Positions 23,996 through 38,289 of a stretch of 64,000 bases of DNA are shown piece by piece. Both the position numbers and the translations under genes were made by a program. How positions within the stretch are numbered: the stretch's first letter is position 1; each line of letters begins with the position of its first letter. The notes under the pieces are model-generated. The model had not been told where the DNA came from. It was given only the letters and a program-made list of their open reading frames with translations, and made no database searches. The stretch is from Plasmopara viticola (taxonomy: Eukaryota; Oomycota; Peronosporomycetes; Peronosporales; Peronosporaceae): assembly GCA_001695595.3 (NCBI GenBank), contig MBPM02000029.1, forward strand, positions 761,739 to 825,738, in the 5' to 3' direction.

Positions 23996-26900
23996 GATTG
24001 TGACGAACTTCTAGCGTTAGCATTGAGATAAAAGAGTCAATGTTAGGCGTGTTTTGATTTGTTTGTTGCGTGTGTGCCGAAGTTACTTTTGATTAGTCTA
24101 CAGAAAAACCCTTATGTGTATGTCATCTCTAATAAGTTTGTATCTATCAGATATGTGGTACTTATCAGCACAGCGCTGTACTTTGAATTTATAGACGCGG
24201 CCAGTCAACCTAAGACGCAACGGAACGGCTGTGCGTATGTGGTGCAGCCGAGGTACAGCTTCCGGCTAAAACAAACGCGAGTTGGTTTCGCATTACAAAT
24301 CGTCAAATAACGTCACGAAGAAGAGGGCTAAAACTATAGTTGTGTGGCTCTAGCTAATGATGTTATCAAGGATTACTTTTTAGAGCAAAAGCGCAATGAG
24401 GACTGCGATTATAGCCCGCAGTATAGCTATTTATCGAAAGATAGATTCTGGATAATGAAACAAGCAACGATGAGATCTGGGCTTACAGCGGTTTTAGACC
24501 TGAGCCAGCAGCTAGCTAGCTTCCTAAGGCCCTGACCAATCAATGTCTCTAGGTAGGTCCTGGTCTTAAACAACATGAGAATCATGGTCAGACTATCCAC
24601 ATGGTCAGACTATTCGCGTAGTAGAACAAATCCTAAATGTCCGTTTCCTCATCTTTATAGAAACGTATGACTTAAGTTAAACACGTCGATGATGTATCTA
24701 CAGTGCGGGCAAGAACCTCAACCAATACAGACTGCCTCACTCGCAAGCGTAACTCATTCTTGGATCTCAGCAACACGCATTCTTGTTATGCAATTAATTT
24801 TCATGGCAAGCATTTACTCTTAACTTTCCATCAAATTTATGCAGCCGATCATCGTGACAAATGACAGTTATTACAGGTCTAAATTTCTGAACGGATCGAT
24901 AAATAGTGAACCTCTCGTTGAGAAAATTAAAACGATGCCACTTCGAGATAAAGAACGCTATTTTGAAAGTATGTGATTGTTGCTGACACTATCCTCGCTG
25001 CCAAAGTCATTGAATCGCTTGATGCGTCTAAAATACCAGCATTATGTACTCGTGCAATCATCCTGCCGGTAGGATCAACGGTGGCGTAATCAGCATAATT
25101 TGACCATTACGGGATCGTTTTGGATCACTACAAAACAATTGATCTATAGTCAGGAGCCTGTTCGCCTCCGCACATCCCATCAGTGCGAACATATGTAAGC
25201 TGTAGTCGTTGCCATAAGGAGAATACGGAAGCACCTTTGTCATGATGTCTATTAGCACCTCTGGAGCTGTTCTGCAGAATATTGTAAATGTGCGTTGTTT
25301 TGCTGGGCTTGCCGGGATCGTCTGCTAAAAAATAACGTATTCACCGTAGTGTAATAGACAAATCGGACGTAGCCGTAGGCCAATGCAGATCGTAGCTTGA
25401 TGTAATAGCAAAGCTGTGACGTAATCATCTTCACCGTCAGGTTCGCCGGTAACGGCTATTACGCGTATGATTTAACGTTTCCGAAATACACATACACTAG
25501 TACTATATATAAAAATTGGCAATTGTACAGTTCCAGACCAGAAAAATGGTCCAGGTGTCCCATGATCATTGGAAATCAAGAGACCTTATTGGCCGAAAAT
25601 AATTCAAGATGTGTTAAGGCTAAATGGAGTAAAGAAAAAGAATAGTCTTCAGGTGAGTAAAAGTAGATGTCTGAGATCCACCAGATAGGCTTTAGCAAGA
25701 AAAGAATTCGTAAGAGCCCTCCATTTAATATTACTGTTTAATTTGCTAAAGCAGCTGACACTTCATCTCCTTCACCAAATTTGCCCCGCTCGCCTCCCCC
25801 TACGACTGACTCTCAATAAGCTTTCTCCGCAAATGTGTTACAAAAGCAGCGTAACTCACGTTTGGCTATCGCGTAATAGGCGTAGTCTTCACAAAACATG
25901 TACTTGCTTTGACGTAATAGGACTCGACGTCAAAATTAGGTTGTGCAGTACACTGAGAAGCACTTGGTATGGATGCATCGAATTGCACTTGGTAGGCTTT
26001 GGTCTTTCCAACGTGCACTGCATCAAGTATCACAACATTGTTGAAAACTCTAATGTGAAATAGGTTAAGCGCTTCTTTTTTGTACTGCCACTAACAGAAG
26101 ATAGATAGCGGTAACTTTGCAAGTAAACTTTAGATAAGCAGCCGATACTTCATAATGTCACTAGCTCGCTTTTTACGGCGAATTGTTGCACATTTCGGCA
26201 AACAGATTGTTAAAGCCCATCATTCGTCAATGTATACAATCAGTAAATATGATAATTTCTCTTTTGTTTTTCTGGCTGAGAGACCTAAGTCAAAGTCATG
26301 ACACTTGAGCCTAATCTTGATTTGTATCTGGTCTCAGTCGTGTTGTCACAAGCTTCAAAGACTTTTAAGAAATAATAATATGCACACATGTGTAGTGAAC
26401 TATCAGCAAATCCACGTATGTACCCAACTCTTTTAAACCGTTGTTAAAAATGCAGTCTTAGCTTTAGATTGTAAACATTCCTATAGATATACGCGCACAA
26501 TACACCTTACATAAGCTCAGATCGAATTGCGGGTGTGTGTATAGTGTTGATTATGCGCTGCAAAAATCTACGAATGACTAGTCTGGCCTAATATCGCTTG
26601 GTGTCACCTCGTGCGTCAAAGTATACAACGACTTGCATGTAATGACTTGCTTATCGTCGATAGTGTTTTGTGTTACAAGATATTGATTGCTTTTTTTATA
26701 GCGCAATCATATCCACTTCCATAGCGTCCTTCCATTTTTACCACTTTATAAAACTTGCAGCCTGCGTGTGACTTATTGAAAGCAGTTCGACGCACACAAT
26801 AGTCGTAACGGCTGTCTCACTCTAGTCTCTCGAGTGAGCTAGGAAATGTTTGCCTTTTTAGGTATGTTACTTTAAGCTGGCGTTCGATGTGGCTCCTGTA

Positions 26901-28399
26901 GCGTATAATCTGATTTAATGTAGATTATATTGCATTTCCTATTGGAAATGCTTATTAGACTGTATGTATATGTCCGACTGGTACTCACTTATTGCCTCGT
27001 AAGTTTGCTTACTCGGCTTCCATCTCACTTGAGCGTGGCGCTCACATTCAGTTACTAAGGGTACTACTACCTGAGCGGTACGCTGGATATCAGCTTCTAT
27101 TTAGTCTAACGATCCTTCATTAACATCTCGATCGACACGATCAAGACATTGAAAATAGTCAGATTAATCTTAAAAAAAACAGGTTCTGAACTGTCTACGG
27201 TGAACATCTCATGAACCCTTAGATTTTCAGTTTGGCATAATTTTATAAGCTTAGAGCGCCGATCAAGATGTTTATAACATTTTAGTCAGCTTGCTGCAGT
27301 CATTTAGCGGACGCAGTTGCGTACCCGACGAGGGCATAGTCTTGCGCCGACGCGAGTCACAGGGGATCTATTTTCGTCCGTAGGCTTCCTGGGTTGCGGA
27401 CGCGTTGACGATGTTCTTCTCACTTTTTTTGTTGAGGAGAGTGTAACGCTCATTTTTTACAATGCATTATATAGCCCATACTTTATCATGATACAAGCAT
27501 CTGCGTCGTCTAAAACATTTACTAGACTTGATGCATCGCCATTCCACTCGCGCGATCATCTATCGAATTATATTGTCTCTTGTAGAGATAATAATAAATC
27601 GGCTCGATTATTCGACGATCGCACGAAGTTATCACTTTAGTGCTTCCGATTTTAATCATTTTTAGGAAACGACATCGTTTGCTTCAAACTTGATGTACAA
27701 TGACTCGGTCTCAGTCTTACCTTGATCTACTGTCAGCCCCGTTAAAATCTTAGAGCTTCATTCACAGCGAGCTAAAGTTGTCTAGCCCCCGCAACTATGT
27801 TTACACCGACGCTTTAGAGATCTAAGTTCCTTTACTTTTTGGCTGATCACGTATTTCTACATGCGTAACGAATTCTGCACATCCTTGATTCAATACATCG
27901 AACACAGACGCCGAGAAGAAAAATCTTTTCGTTAATTTAACGCCGCACTTGTACTTCTGCCATGTCATAGCCTCACCCGCACCCAGCTTCGCATGCCTTG
28001 AGCGATTGTGCAGCAGCACCTCGAAAGCGGCTTTCTAGCTTGTCATGATACCTAGCACAAGCGTGGATATCTAAAATGTGCACCTTGCGATTATATATAA
28101 AGTGCAGTCTTCAAAGCCACGTGTATTCGGCCGTCAAAACAGATAAGCTTAAATCATTCTTACACTGAAGGTTGGTATGAAAGGTCAAACTGGATAACAC
28201 ATTCTTTGCGTAGCTGACTGTTTCCTTCTTCACCTTTTAGGTATTTGGACATCACTAGCATATACGCTGTACCGACTTTAATTTCTCTGTTATTCTATTT
28301 ACAAAAAAATTAGGCACTGTTCCGATCAAGTTAGTTTCACACATATAGAGTAATTAGTATTCGCTGAATACCCCACGACCACTTGTAAAAATGTTAGTT
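23996..28399. other. Intergenic, A+T-rich decayed DNA
   Basis: About 4.4 kb downstream of the H+-ATPase with no convincing gene. Short open stretches (24059-24310, 24344-24535, 25743-26063, 27317-27640) lack recognisable domains. The one at 27317-27640 contains FYNALYSPYFIM, faintly like the region after a copia protease, but I would not rely on it. A small copia RNase H fragment on the minus strand is listed separately. Confidence 0.5.
25058..25434 (-). pseudogene. Possible copia RNase H C-terminal fragment
   Basis: Two adjacent minus-strand open pieces resemble the end of copia polyproteins: LCYYIKLRSALAYGYVRFVYYTT (about 25330-25415; 20-residue core at GYVRFVYYTT) and then VLIDIMTKVLPYSPYG (about 25210-25262). 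In copia elements these motifs are nearly contiguous; here about 85 nt separate them. No LTR is evident. Confidence 0.4.
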
Positions 28400-28429
28400 G
28401 TGGATTGTCTCGCACTGCCAGTAAACTAC

Positions 28430-30895
28430 CGATAGGAATCCGGTTCACGGCTCTCTGACGACTGTTGTCCGGCAGACGAAGATAATGTTATAATTGGCTT
28501 TGAGGTAGCAAGAAGTTTCAAACTAAGGATTTCATAAATATATGCGTTGCATTTTCGTGACCATACATCGTATGTGTCCTTAGTTAAGCAAATCAGTGGC
28601 AGCTGCGAGTCCTTCATCAAAAGACAGATTATCGCCAAGGCCTCTCGAGCCTTACGCCAAAACTTTAGTGGTCCAGAGCACTTTCAGCTGCTCTTCCTGC
28701 TTGCAACCCGTGATCCTCCAATATTAATCGCATCTTGAGTATCCACGTATGGAAATTTGCCTTGTCGAATTCGTTGCTTTGTGTCCAAGGTGGCGACGCA
28801 GGTATTGTCAGAGTTGGGAGATAAAAAGTTAGAGTTTGAATGGCTTGAGCTTATCATCTATTAAAAAAGTTTTGAATTGCAAATGTAAATTGAAGGGACG
28901 CATTGAAAAGAGGAGCCTGGCAAGCATGCTCTTCCTTCATCGCAGATTTTTCATGACGATGATGAAGGACGATGACGGTATGCTCGAGCACATCAACATA
29001 ATCAAGGCGCTGTTTAAACAGCCAGACGTGCAAAGTATTACGGTGAGTGAGGACAATTTAGTGGTTACACCTTTGGAAGTCTGTGTGACCCGTGCTAGTT
29101 CGTCACCATAGCGCTGGAGTCACGTTCTGACATGTTGACCTGGAAGGTTGTGACATTGTGCCTCTTGCATGATGCAGTGAAACTCAAGGATCAGAGCGGC
29201 AGGAGTCGCGTCTGGTCAAGCGTTCATATTGCGAGACAACAAAGCAAGGCATTAACAGTGAAGAGGTTGGTCGGTGCCATAATTGCGGAAAGTGAGGTGA
29301 TTGGATGGCAAAGCGCCCACTCAAAGCAATCAATGAAGTGAAGGGACATCGGTCACATGGCTCAAATATTGTCCAAAGCAAGGACCATGACGACTATATG
29401 CTTTCGGTCGTCGGTTGCAATGGCTCTGCAAGTTAAGCGGCATTTGGTTAGTCGACTATGGAGCGACGTTGCACCTGGTTAGCTCGAAGATGTTTATAAA
29501 AATTTACAAAACTTTTACTTCGGTGGACGTGCATCTAGCAGATAATGATGATGTGCAGGCTGTTGACAACGGTGATGTCATCATGTCGTTAAAGACCTCG
29601 CATGGATTGGAATACCGTGTACTTTCAAATATGTGGCCCAATCCAAGATTATCGTAAAGTTTATTTTCGATTAGTCAATTTTTCGAGGACGGTAAGCCGG
29701 GAATATATGACAACGATACATGCTCTACGGAGACAAAAGGAGCGTGAAAAAAATGATTGAAAGAATCGTTCAAGCTGAAAAAAATGATTGAAAGAATCGT
29801 TCAAGCTGTACATGGTTTCCGTTGCTTCTGTAGAAGTTCAATTGACGAAGTCATCTTATTGTGTAAAGGTCACCATTCCGTACCTTTAGCACCTTTGACT
29901 AAGCATATCAAATTTGAGATTTGATTCATCGTCAGAAAAAATTTCGTTAGCATTTGGCAGCGGTGAGCAAGTGGGGGCTCTAGGACGATTCGGTGCTAAA
30001 ATATCTTAAAGCGCACGCAAATTTGCGTGCGCTTTTAGATATTTTTAACTCGATCGACCAATTGGTGTTTTTGAAGTCATGCATTGTGGCTTGTGTGGTC
30101 CGGACGTCAATGTCTTGTAAAAGAGCTTTTTTGCTCCGCTTATCGACGGCAAGTCACAATATTGCGTCATCTACCTCATCAAGACCAAAGCAGAAATTGC
30201 ATACAAGCTTGCTGAGTTTGTTGCATCTACTGAAAGACGGACTGGCAGACGAGTCAAGACTCTTAAAGTGACAACAGTGGTAGATATACAAACGGCAAAA
30301 TGACAAAGTTTGTGCGGACCGCGAAATCATGTCAGACTTCTCACTACAACACACTTCTCATCTTGACGGAGTCCCTGAGAACGTTAGTGGAACAATGGCG
30401 GAATGCGCTCTTTGTATGATGGAACATGCTGAAGTTTCGAAGATTTACTGGGTAAAGCAGTAATGACTGCGATAATTCTTCGCAATTGTAGTCCGACTCG
30501 TGCAGATAGCCGCCACACGAGCTCTGGACAGCGAAGGATTTACTTTTGAGCAATCTTGACGCTTCAATGGCATGCTTATGTCCATGGTAATGGAGAGGAG
30601 TGCGTAAAACTGGACGCAAAAGTTTTCTTATGTCGGTTGTGGGATGTTTGAAGCTTTAAAAGACGTAAGGGTGGCAAGTAATATCGATCGAGCTCATACT
30701 GATGACATGCGAAGCGCAGTTTAAGGAAGACGTTTCTGACATATGAAGACACAAACAAGTAAACATGTTGAGCTGAAGGTAAAGCAATTGAAGATGTTTC
30801 CAAGATCAACAGACCGAAGATGGTTTGAAAAAATCAAGGACTAAGGATGATCAAACACCAAAACGTGACATTGACTTTGAATTTAGGAACTACTA
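28430..30895 (+). mobile_element. Degenerate Ty1/copia element, 5' half only (copia-3)
   Basis: A second copia lineage, different in sequence from copia-1. It retains gag-like sequence (28836-29111), a decayed zinc knuckle (RCHNCGK, about 29271-29291), the protease start (WLVDYGATLHLVSSKMF, about 29447-29497; the DSGA box reads DYGA), integrase core (PLIDGKSQYCVIYLIKTKAE, about 30138-30197, and ERRTGRRVKTLK), the ALCMMEHAEVSKIYWVK stretch at about 30408-30460 and a C-terminal CVKLDAKVFLC at about 30602-30635. It ends in the integrase/RT linker, where the satellite array begins at about 30900. RT, RNase H and LTRs are not seen. It also contains a 48-bp palindrome and a 32-bp tandem duplication (29747-29808). 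Confidence 0.78.
29998..30045. repeat. 48-bp nearly perfect palindrome
   Basis: The centre is GCGCACGCAAATTTGCGTGC with no loop. The arms extend outwards to AAAATATCTTAAA on the left and TTTTAGATATTTT on the right, with only one or two mismatches. It could extrude as a cruciform or fold into a long RNA hairpin. It lies between the protease and integrase parts of copia-3, where a copia element would not need such a structure. Confidence 0.85.
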
Positions 30896-31789
30896 TTTTT
30901 TTCCTCTACAGAGATGTATTGGCCGAGATATCCATTGACAAGTTTAGTATGCAACTTGATCCTGATTTATGCCTGGCGCGCTTCCAACATAGTCAGTTTC
31001 GCGTGTGGTCAACCGTGATATAATTTCAATCTTCGCATATGCTAGCACCTTGAACGAATGCGTCAGACATTGTAATTGTGCGAATTTTCGTATTTAACAG
31101 AAATTACGTATCAGGCGCGAGGTATCGCACTGAGCAAGAAAAGCTTTTTTTAATTTACCTCGACATAGAAAATTGTTATCAAGAAGAAGAGGCCACAATC
31201 AGATACCGAGATCACGGATTTTACTTACGGGTACGATTGCGCGTAGAGTTGACGGCCTGCTCGGATGGGGATGGCGTCCGGATGAGACAATTTATATTAT
31301 TGATACTGGTGAAGGCTACAGAAATACTTTTATTCGCACAAGTTTTGCAAGTCAGTTCATTTCAAACCCGTACAGCACACGGAAAGACACTGGCGACACT
31401 ATTGATTGAATAAGTAAGTTGACTGGACGAAAACAGAATGGTTGTGATTAGACGTATTTAGTAGTTCGATGCACTGGGCGTACTGCAAGTCAGTAAACAC
31501 AATACTTATGTCCTCTAAACAGGTAACTCGGCAAAGGTATCCATTGACAAGCTCAACAGCGACAGCTATGCCACTTGACCCACTACATGCTTGGCGGGGT
31601 CTTAACATAGTCAATTCGGCGTGTGATCACCAGAATATATTCAGGTTTCACTTATGCTAACGCTTTGGACAGATGCGTCAGACAATCTAACAGTGTGAAT
31701 CTTTGAATTTAACGCGAAGCAACGTACTTGGTACGAGGGATTCTACTTCAAATAACATCCTTAAAACGCGTAGAAATGATGACTAAAAA

Positions 31790-34705
31790 GATTGCGCCTG
31801 GATAGACCATGCTGGAAGAAGACCACGCATATAGCTGCTTTAGTGGCATAGATATCTTTGTTAAACGATCCAGTGGATGCCTTGGCCGAGACGCCTGTAA
31901 TGAGGACATAAGTAGTCGATTTACTGTACTCACAGTACGCTCACATATCTCATTCAATCATCACCATTCTGTCCTTGTCCAATCAGCTTAATCGTCTATT
32001 CGTTCGTGACGCGAATGTCTAAGTGTGTGCTCTAAGGGTCTGTGTTGGACTGGCTTGCAAAATCGGTGCGAATTATGGTATTTCTGTATCTTCCAAAAGC
32101 ATCAATAATATATATCGCCTCACCCGGACGCCATCCTCCATTTGAAGAAGCCGTTATCTCTATGGACAATTGTAACCGTCAGGGAAAGCCGTGTCCCGGT
32201 GTCTTACCGCTGATCAAATCTTCTTCTCAACAACAACGCCCTACTATATCGAGGTAAATTAAAAAGGTTTTTCTTGCTCAGTACGATGCCTTGCGCCAAG
32301 TACGCAACCTCCCGTTAAAAACGAAAATTGCACAATTATAATGTCTGACGCATTCGTCACAGGCGTTAGCATAAGCGAAGAAGCAAATCTTCTTACAGTT
32401 TACCACACGCCAAACTTTGTTATGTTAGAAGCACGCCTAAGTACGATGCCTCGTGCCAAATACATTTCCTCCCGTTAAGTACAGAAATTGCACAATTACA
32501 ATGTCTGACGCATTCTACCAAAGCGCTAGCATAATTAAATGTTATAATCTTCTCACGGTTGACCATACGCCAAACTGACTATGTTGGAAGCACGCCAGGC
32601 ATGAAGCGGAACCAAGTGGCATCGCTGTACCTGCCCAACTTGTCAATGAACATCTTAGCCGATCCACATGTGCTGAAAAAATAAGTAGGTTGTGTACCGG
32701 ACTGATCGTATTTACAATAATTCTAATTTATCAATTTATCAAACCATCACCATTCTGTTCTCGTCCAGTCAATGAATTTACTGATCGCTCGAGACGCGAA
32801 TATTTAAATCCACGCCTTACGGGTTTGTGTTGGACTGGCTTGCAAAATCGGTGCATATTATGGTATATCTGAAGTCTTCAACCGTAACAATCATCTTAAT
32901 CCTCTCCTCCGCACGCCATTTAACCATCCGAGCGCAACCTTTATGACCGTCATCTCTGAGCATGATCGGACCCGTAAGTGAAAGCCATCGTACCGATATT
33001 TTTCCGCTTTTATAAAAGTCTTCTTTTCAACAATGTCATAATATACCCAGAATACGCTTTCAGAAAGGGGGTTTTCGTGGTAGGTACGATGCCTTGTGCC
33101 AAAAATGATTCCTTCCGTTATGTACGAAAATATCACAATTACAATGTCTGACGCATTCTTTGAAAGCGCTAGTAAAAGCGAAGGTTGAAATCTTCTCACG
33201 GTTGACCATACGCCAAACCGACTATGCTAGAAGCACGCCAGGCATTGAAGCGGGCTACTCAACTTGTAAATAGACACCTTAGCCGATACGCATGTGCAGA
33301 GAAAATGAGTAGCTCGTTTACTGGATTACAGTACACCCCATGCATATAATTACTCAATTTATCCAATCACCACCATTCTGTTCTCGTCCGGTCAATCTAC
33401 TCGCTATATTGTTCGCGACGTGTATATTAAAATGTGCGCTTTTGAGTTTGTGTTGGACTGACTTGCAAATAAAATTATGGTGTTCCTGTAGCCTTCACCA
33501 GTATCAATCATTTTAATCATTCCATATGCACGCCATTATACCATCCGGGCACAATAGTTTTGACCTTCTTCTCTACGCACAATCGGACCTGAGAATAAAA
33601 GCGATCAAACTATATATTTCCGCTTTACCTACCGTCTTCTTTTTATTAACGTCATAATATTTTCAGGTAAATGAAAAGCATTTTAAGGATGATTTCACTT
33701 GCCAAGAACGATGCCTCGTCCTAAATACATTTCCTTTCGTTAAGTACGAAATTTGCACACTTACAATGTCTGACGTATTATTTCAAAGCGCTAGCATAAG
33801 CAAAGATTATAGATTTTTTACAATTGACGACACGCCAAACTGATTATGTTGAAGCACGCCAGGCTTGAAGCGGGATCAAGTGGCATAGCTGTCCCTCCTC
33901 AACTTGTCAATGGACACCTTGGCAGATACGCGTGTGCAGAAAAACTAAGTAGTTCGTTTACCGGACTGAACGTACCAAAAATGCATCTATTTGTTCATTT
34001 TATCCAATCATCACCATTTTGTTTTCTTCCTATGCTCCATTTATCAAATCATCACAGTTCTGTTCTCGTCCAATCAACTAATTTGCTAATCGTTCGAGAC
34101 GCGAATGTCTAAATGTGCGCCTTACGGTTTTGTGTGGACTGGCTTGCAAAATCGGTGCAAATTATGGTATATCTGAAGTCTTCAACCGTAACAATCGTCT
34201 TAATCCTCTCATTCGTACGCCTATATACCATCTGGGCGCAACCTTTCTGACCTTCATCTCTAAGCACAATCGGACTCGTAAGTGAAAGCCATCGTACCGA
34301 TATTTTCCGCTTTTATAAGTATCTTCTTTTCAACAACGTCATAATATATCCTGGATAATTTCAAGATTGGTTTTTCGTGCTAAGTACCATGCCTCGTGCC
34401 AAGTCGTTATGTACGAAAATTGCACAATTACAATGTCTGACGCATTCTTCGAAAGCGCTAGCATAAGCGAAGGTTAAAATCTTCTCAGGGTAAACCACAC
34501 GCCAAACTGACTATATTAGAAGCACACCAGGCTTGAAGCGGTATAGCTGACAATACTCAACTTGTTAATGAACCTTAGCCGATACACGTGTGCAGAAGAA
34601 ATAAATAGTTCATCTACTAAACTTACAAAACACCCAATGCATCTAATTACTCAATTTGTCAAATTGTCACCATTCTGATCAATCTACTCGCAATATTGTT
34701 CGTGA
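31790..34705 (-). repeat. Inverted segment inside the satellite array
   Basis: Between about 31790 and 34705 the same unit is present in the opposite orientation (for example AATTACAATGTCTGACGCATTC at 32495 and 33135, and ACCATTCTGTTCTCGTCC as the reverse of GGACGAG...ATGGT). The switch to plus on the right falls between GTTCGTGACG and TGTCAGACATTG at about 34703-34710. The left switch lies near 31790. At least one unit here is partial (markers only about 160 bp apart at 32340 and 32500). Confidence 0.88.
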
Positions 34706-37700
34706 CGTGTCAGACATTGTAATCGTGCAATTTTCTTTCTTTACGGGAGGGCTTGGCACGTGGCATCGTACTTTGCAAGAGAAACCATTATTAAAATTGT
34801 TTTAAAGTTGCCTGGATATTCTAAAACGTTGTTCAAAAGACGACAGCGGTAATATATCGGTACGATGACTCTCACATCCGAGTTTGTACGTCCATAAAGA
34901 TGACGGTCAGAAAGATTGAGCGCGGATGGTAGAATGCCGTGCTGATGAAATGATTAAGATGATTGACCCTGTTGAAGGCTTCAGGTATACCATAATTTGC
35001 ACCAATTTTGCCGGTCAGTCAAACACAATCCCGTAAGGCACACATTGAGACATTCGCGTCACGAACGATTAGACGAGTAACTTGCTTGGACGAGTACACA
35101 GTAATGATAATTGGATAAATTGAGTTATTAGCTAAATTGGGTGTACTGTGAGTCCAATAAACTAATTACTTCCTTTCTCTGCACATGCTTAGGTGTCTAT
35201 TGACAAGTAGCAATGTACTTGATCCCGTTTCATTCCTGGGGTGCTTTTAACATGGTTAGTTTGGCGTGTGGTCAAATCTGAGAAATTTTCAACCATCGCT
35301 TATGTTAGCGCTTTGGAAGAATGCGTCAGACATTGAAATTGTGCAATTCTTTACGGGAGATAACGATTTGGCACGCGGCATTGTACTAAGCAAGAAAAAG
35401 CATCCTTTGAACTGTTATAAATTTGCCCGGATATTTAAAACGTTGTTGAAAAGAAGACAGCGGTAATATATCGGTACGATGACTCTCACATACGGGTTTG
35501 TAAGTGCAAAGAAATGACGGTCAAAAAAATTGAGCGCGGATGGTGTAATGCCGTGCTGATGAAATGATTAGGATGATTAAGATTGTCAAAGGCTACAGGT
35601 ATACCAAAATTCGCACCTTTTTCGCAAGTCAATCCAACCAATCTCGTGAGGCACACATTACGACATTCGCGTCACGAACGATTAGCCCAGTAAGTTAGTT
35701 GAACGAGTACACAATAATGATGATTGGATAAATTGAGTTATTAGCTGCATTGGGTGTACTGTGAGTCCAATCAACTAACTACTTATTTATTCGAACAGGC
35801 TTATGTGTCTATTTACATGTCGAGCAGTACCAGCTATGCCACTTGATCCTGTTTTCATTCCTGGGGTGCTTCTAACATGGTAAGTCTGGCATGTGGTCAA
35901 ACCAGAGGAGTTTTCAACCTTCGCTTATGCTAGCGCTTTGAAAGAATGCGTCAGGCATTGTAATTTTGCATTTTCGGACTTAACGGGAGGTTACGACTTG
36001 GCACGAGGCATCGTACTAAGCAAGAAAAACATCCTTCAAATTTTTTCGAATATGCCTGGATATGCTAAAACGTTGTTAATAAGACGTCAGCGGTAATATA
36101 TCGATACGATGACTCTCACATACGGGTTTGTAAGTGCATAGAGATGACGGTCAGAAAGATTGAGCGCGGATGGTGTAATGCCGTGCTGATGAAATGATTG
36201 AGACGATTAATGCTGTTAAAGGCTATAGGTATACCATCGTTCGCACTTTTTTCGCAAGTCAGCCCAATAAATCCCGTAAGGCACACATTACGACATTCGC
36301 GTCACGAACGATTAGACGAGTAAGTTGATTGAACGAGTACACAAGAATGATGACTGAATAAATTGAGCTTTTAGTGTACTGTGAGTTTAATTAACTAACT
36401 ACTTTCTCCCTTTCACAGGCGTCCCAGCTTTGGTGTCGATTGACAAGTCGAGCATTGTCAGCTATGCCACTTGATTCCATTCCATTTCTGGGGTGTTAGT
36501 CTGGCGTGTGGTCAAACCTGAGAAGATTTCAACCATCGCTTATGCTAGCGCTTCGAAAGAATACGCTAGACATTCTAATTGTGCAATTTCTTTTTTTACG
36601 GGAAGTAACAACTTGGCACAAGGCATCGTACTAACAAGAAAAACATCCTTCAAGTTGTTTCGAATTTGCCTCGATATTCTAAAGCGTTGTTGAAAAGAAG
36701 ACAGCGGTAACATATCGGTACGATGACTCTCACATACGGGTTTGTACATGCATAGACATGGCGATCGGAAAGATTGAGCGCGGATGGTGTAATGCCGTGC
36801 TGATGATCAGAAAGATTGAGCGCGGATGGTATAATGCCGTGCTGAAGGCTTCAGGTATACTATAATTTACGCCAATTTCGCAAGTCAGTCAAACACAATC
36901 CTGTAAGGCACGCATTAAGACATTCGCGTCACGAACGATTAGACGAGTAAGTTGATTGGACGAGTACGCAGTAATGATAATTGGATAAATTGAGCTATTA
37001 GCTGCACTGGGTGTACTGTGAGTCCATTCATCTAACTACTTATTCTGTTTGCACATGCTTAGGTGTCTATTGACAAGTAGCAATGTAAGCTATGCCACTT
37101 GATCCCGTTTCGTTCCTAGGGTGCTTCAAACATGGCTAGTTTGGCGTGTGGTCAAACCTGAGAAGATTTCAACCATCGCTTATGCTAGCGCTTTGGAAGA
37201 ATTTGTCAGACATTTTAATTGTGCAATTTTTCTCTTCACGGGATGTAACGACTTGACACGCAGCATCGTACTAAGCGAGAAAAACATCCTTTAAACTGTT
37301 TTAAATTTTGCCTGGATATTCTAAGACTTTGTTCAAAAGAAGACAGCGGTAATATATCGGTACGATGACTCTCACATACGGGTTGATACGTCCATAGAAA
37401 TGACGGTCAGAAAGATTGAGCGCGGATGGTATAATGCCGTGCTGATGAAATGATTAAGATGATGATATTGATATTGATACTTTTGAAGGCTCCAGGTGTA
37501 CCATAATTTTCGCCAATTTCGCAAGTCAGTCAAACACAATCCTGTAAGGCACGCATTAAGACATTCACGTCACGAACGATTAGACGAGTAAGTTGATTGG
37601 ACGAGTACGCAGTAATGGTAATTGGATAAATTGAGCTATTAGCTGCACTGGGTGTACTGTGAGTCCAATCAACTTACTACTTACTTTCTCTGAACTGGCG

Positions 37701-38289
37701 TCCCAGCTTAGATGTCTATTCACAAGTAGAGTAATGTCATTCCTAGGGTGCTTCTAACATAATTAGTTTGGCGTGTGGACAAACCTGAGCGCTTTAGAAG
37801 AATGCGTCAGACATTATAATTGTTCAATTTTCTTTCTTCACGGGATGTAACGACGTGGCACGAGGCATCGTACTAAGCAAGAAAAAACATCCATTTGATA
37901 TTTTCAATTTTGCCTGTATATTCTAAAACGTTGTTGGAAAGAAGACAGTGACTCTCACATACGGAATTGTACGTACATAGAGATGACGGTCAGAAAGATT
38001 GAGCGCGGATGGTAAAATCCCGTGCTGATGAAATGATCACGATGGTTGATGCTTTTAAAGGCTTCAAGTATACCATAACTTGCGCTAATTTCGCAAGCCA
38101 GTCAAACACAATCGCGTAAGGCACACATTAAGACATTCGCGTCACGAACGCTTAGAAGAGTAAGTTGATTGAACGAGTACACAATAATGATGACTGGATG
38201 AATTGAATTATTAGCTGCATTGGGTGTACTGTGAGTCCAATAAACTAACTACTTAATTTCTCTGCACAGGCGTCCCAGCTTAGGTGTTT

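Noticed and set aside
27317..27640. Copia protease-downstream fragment
   Set aside because: Only a faint resemblance (FYNALYSPYFIM) without protease or integrase motifs in order. Not strong enough to list as a separate feature.
35266..36693. Recurring satellite frames reading like V-K-P-E...A-Y-A-S-A-L
   Set aside because: The similarity follows from DNA-level repeat similarity. Unit-to-unit indels break the frame and no domain is recognised.
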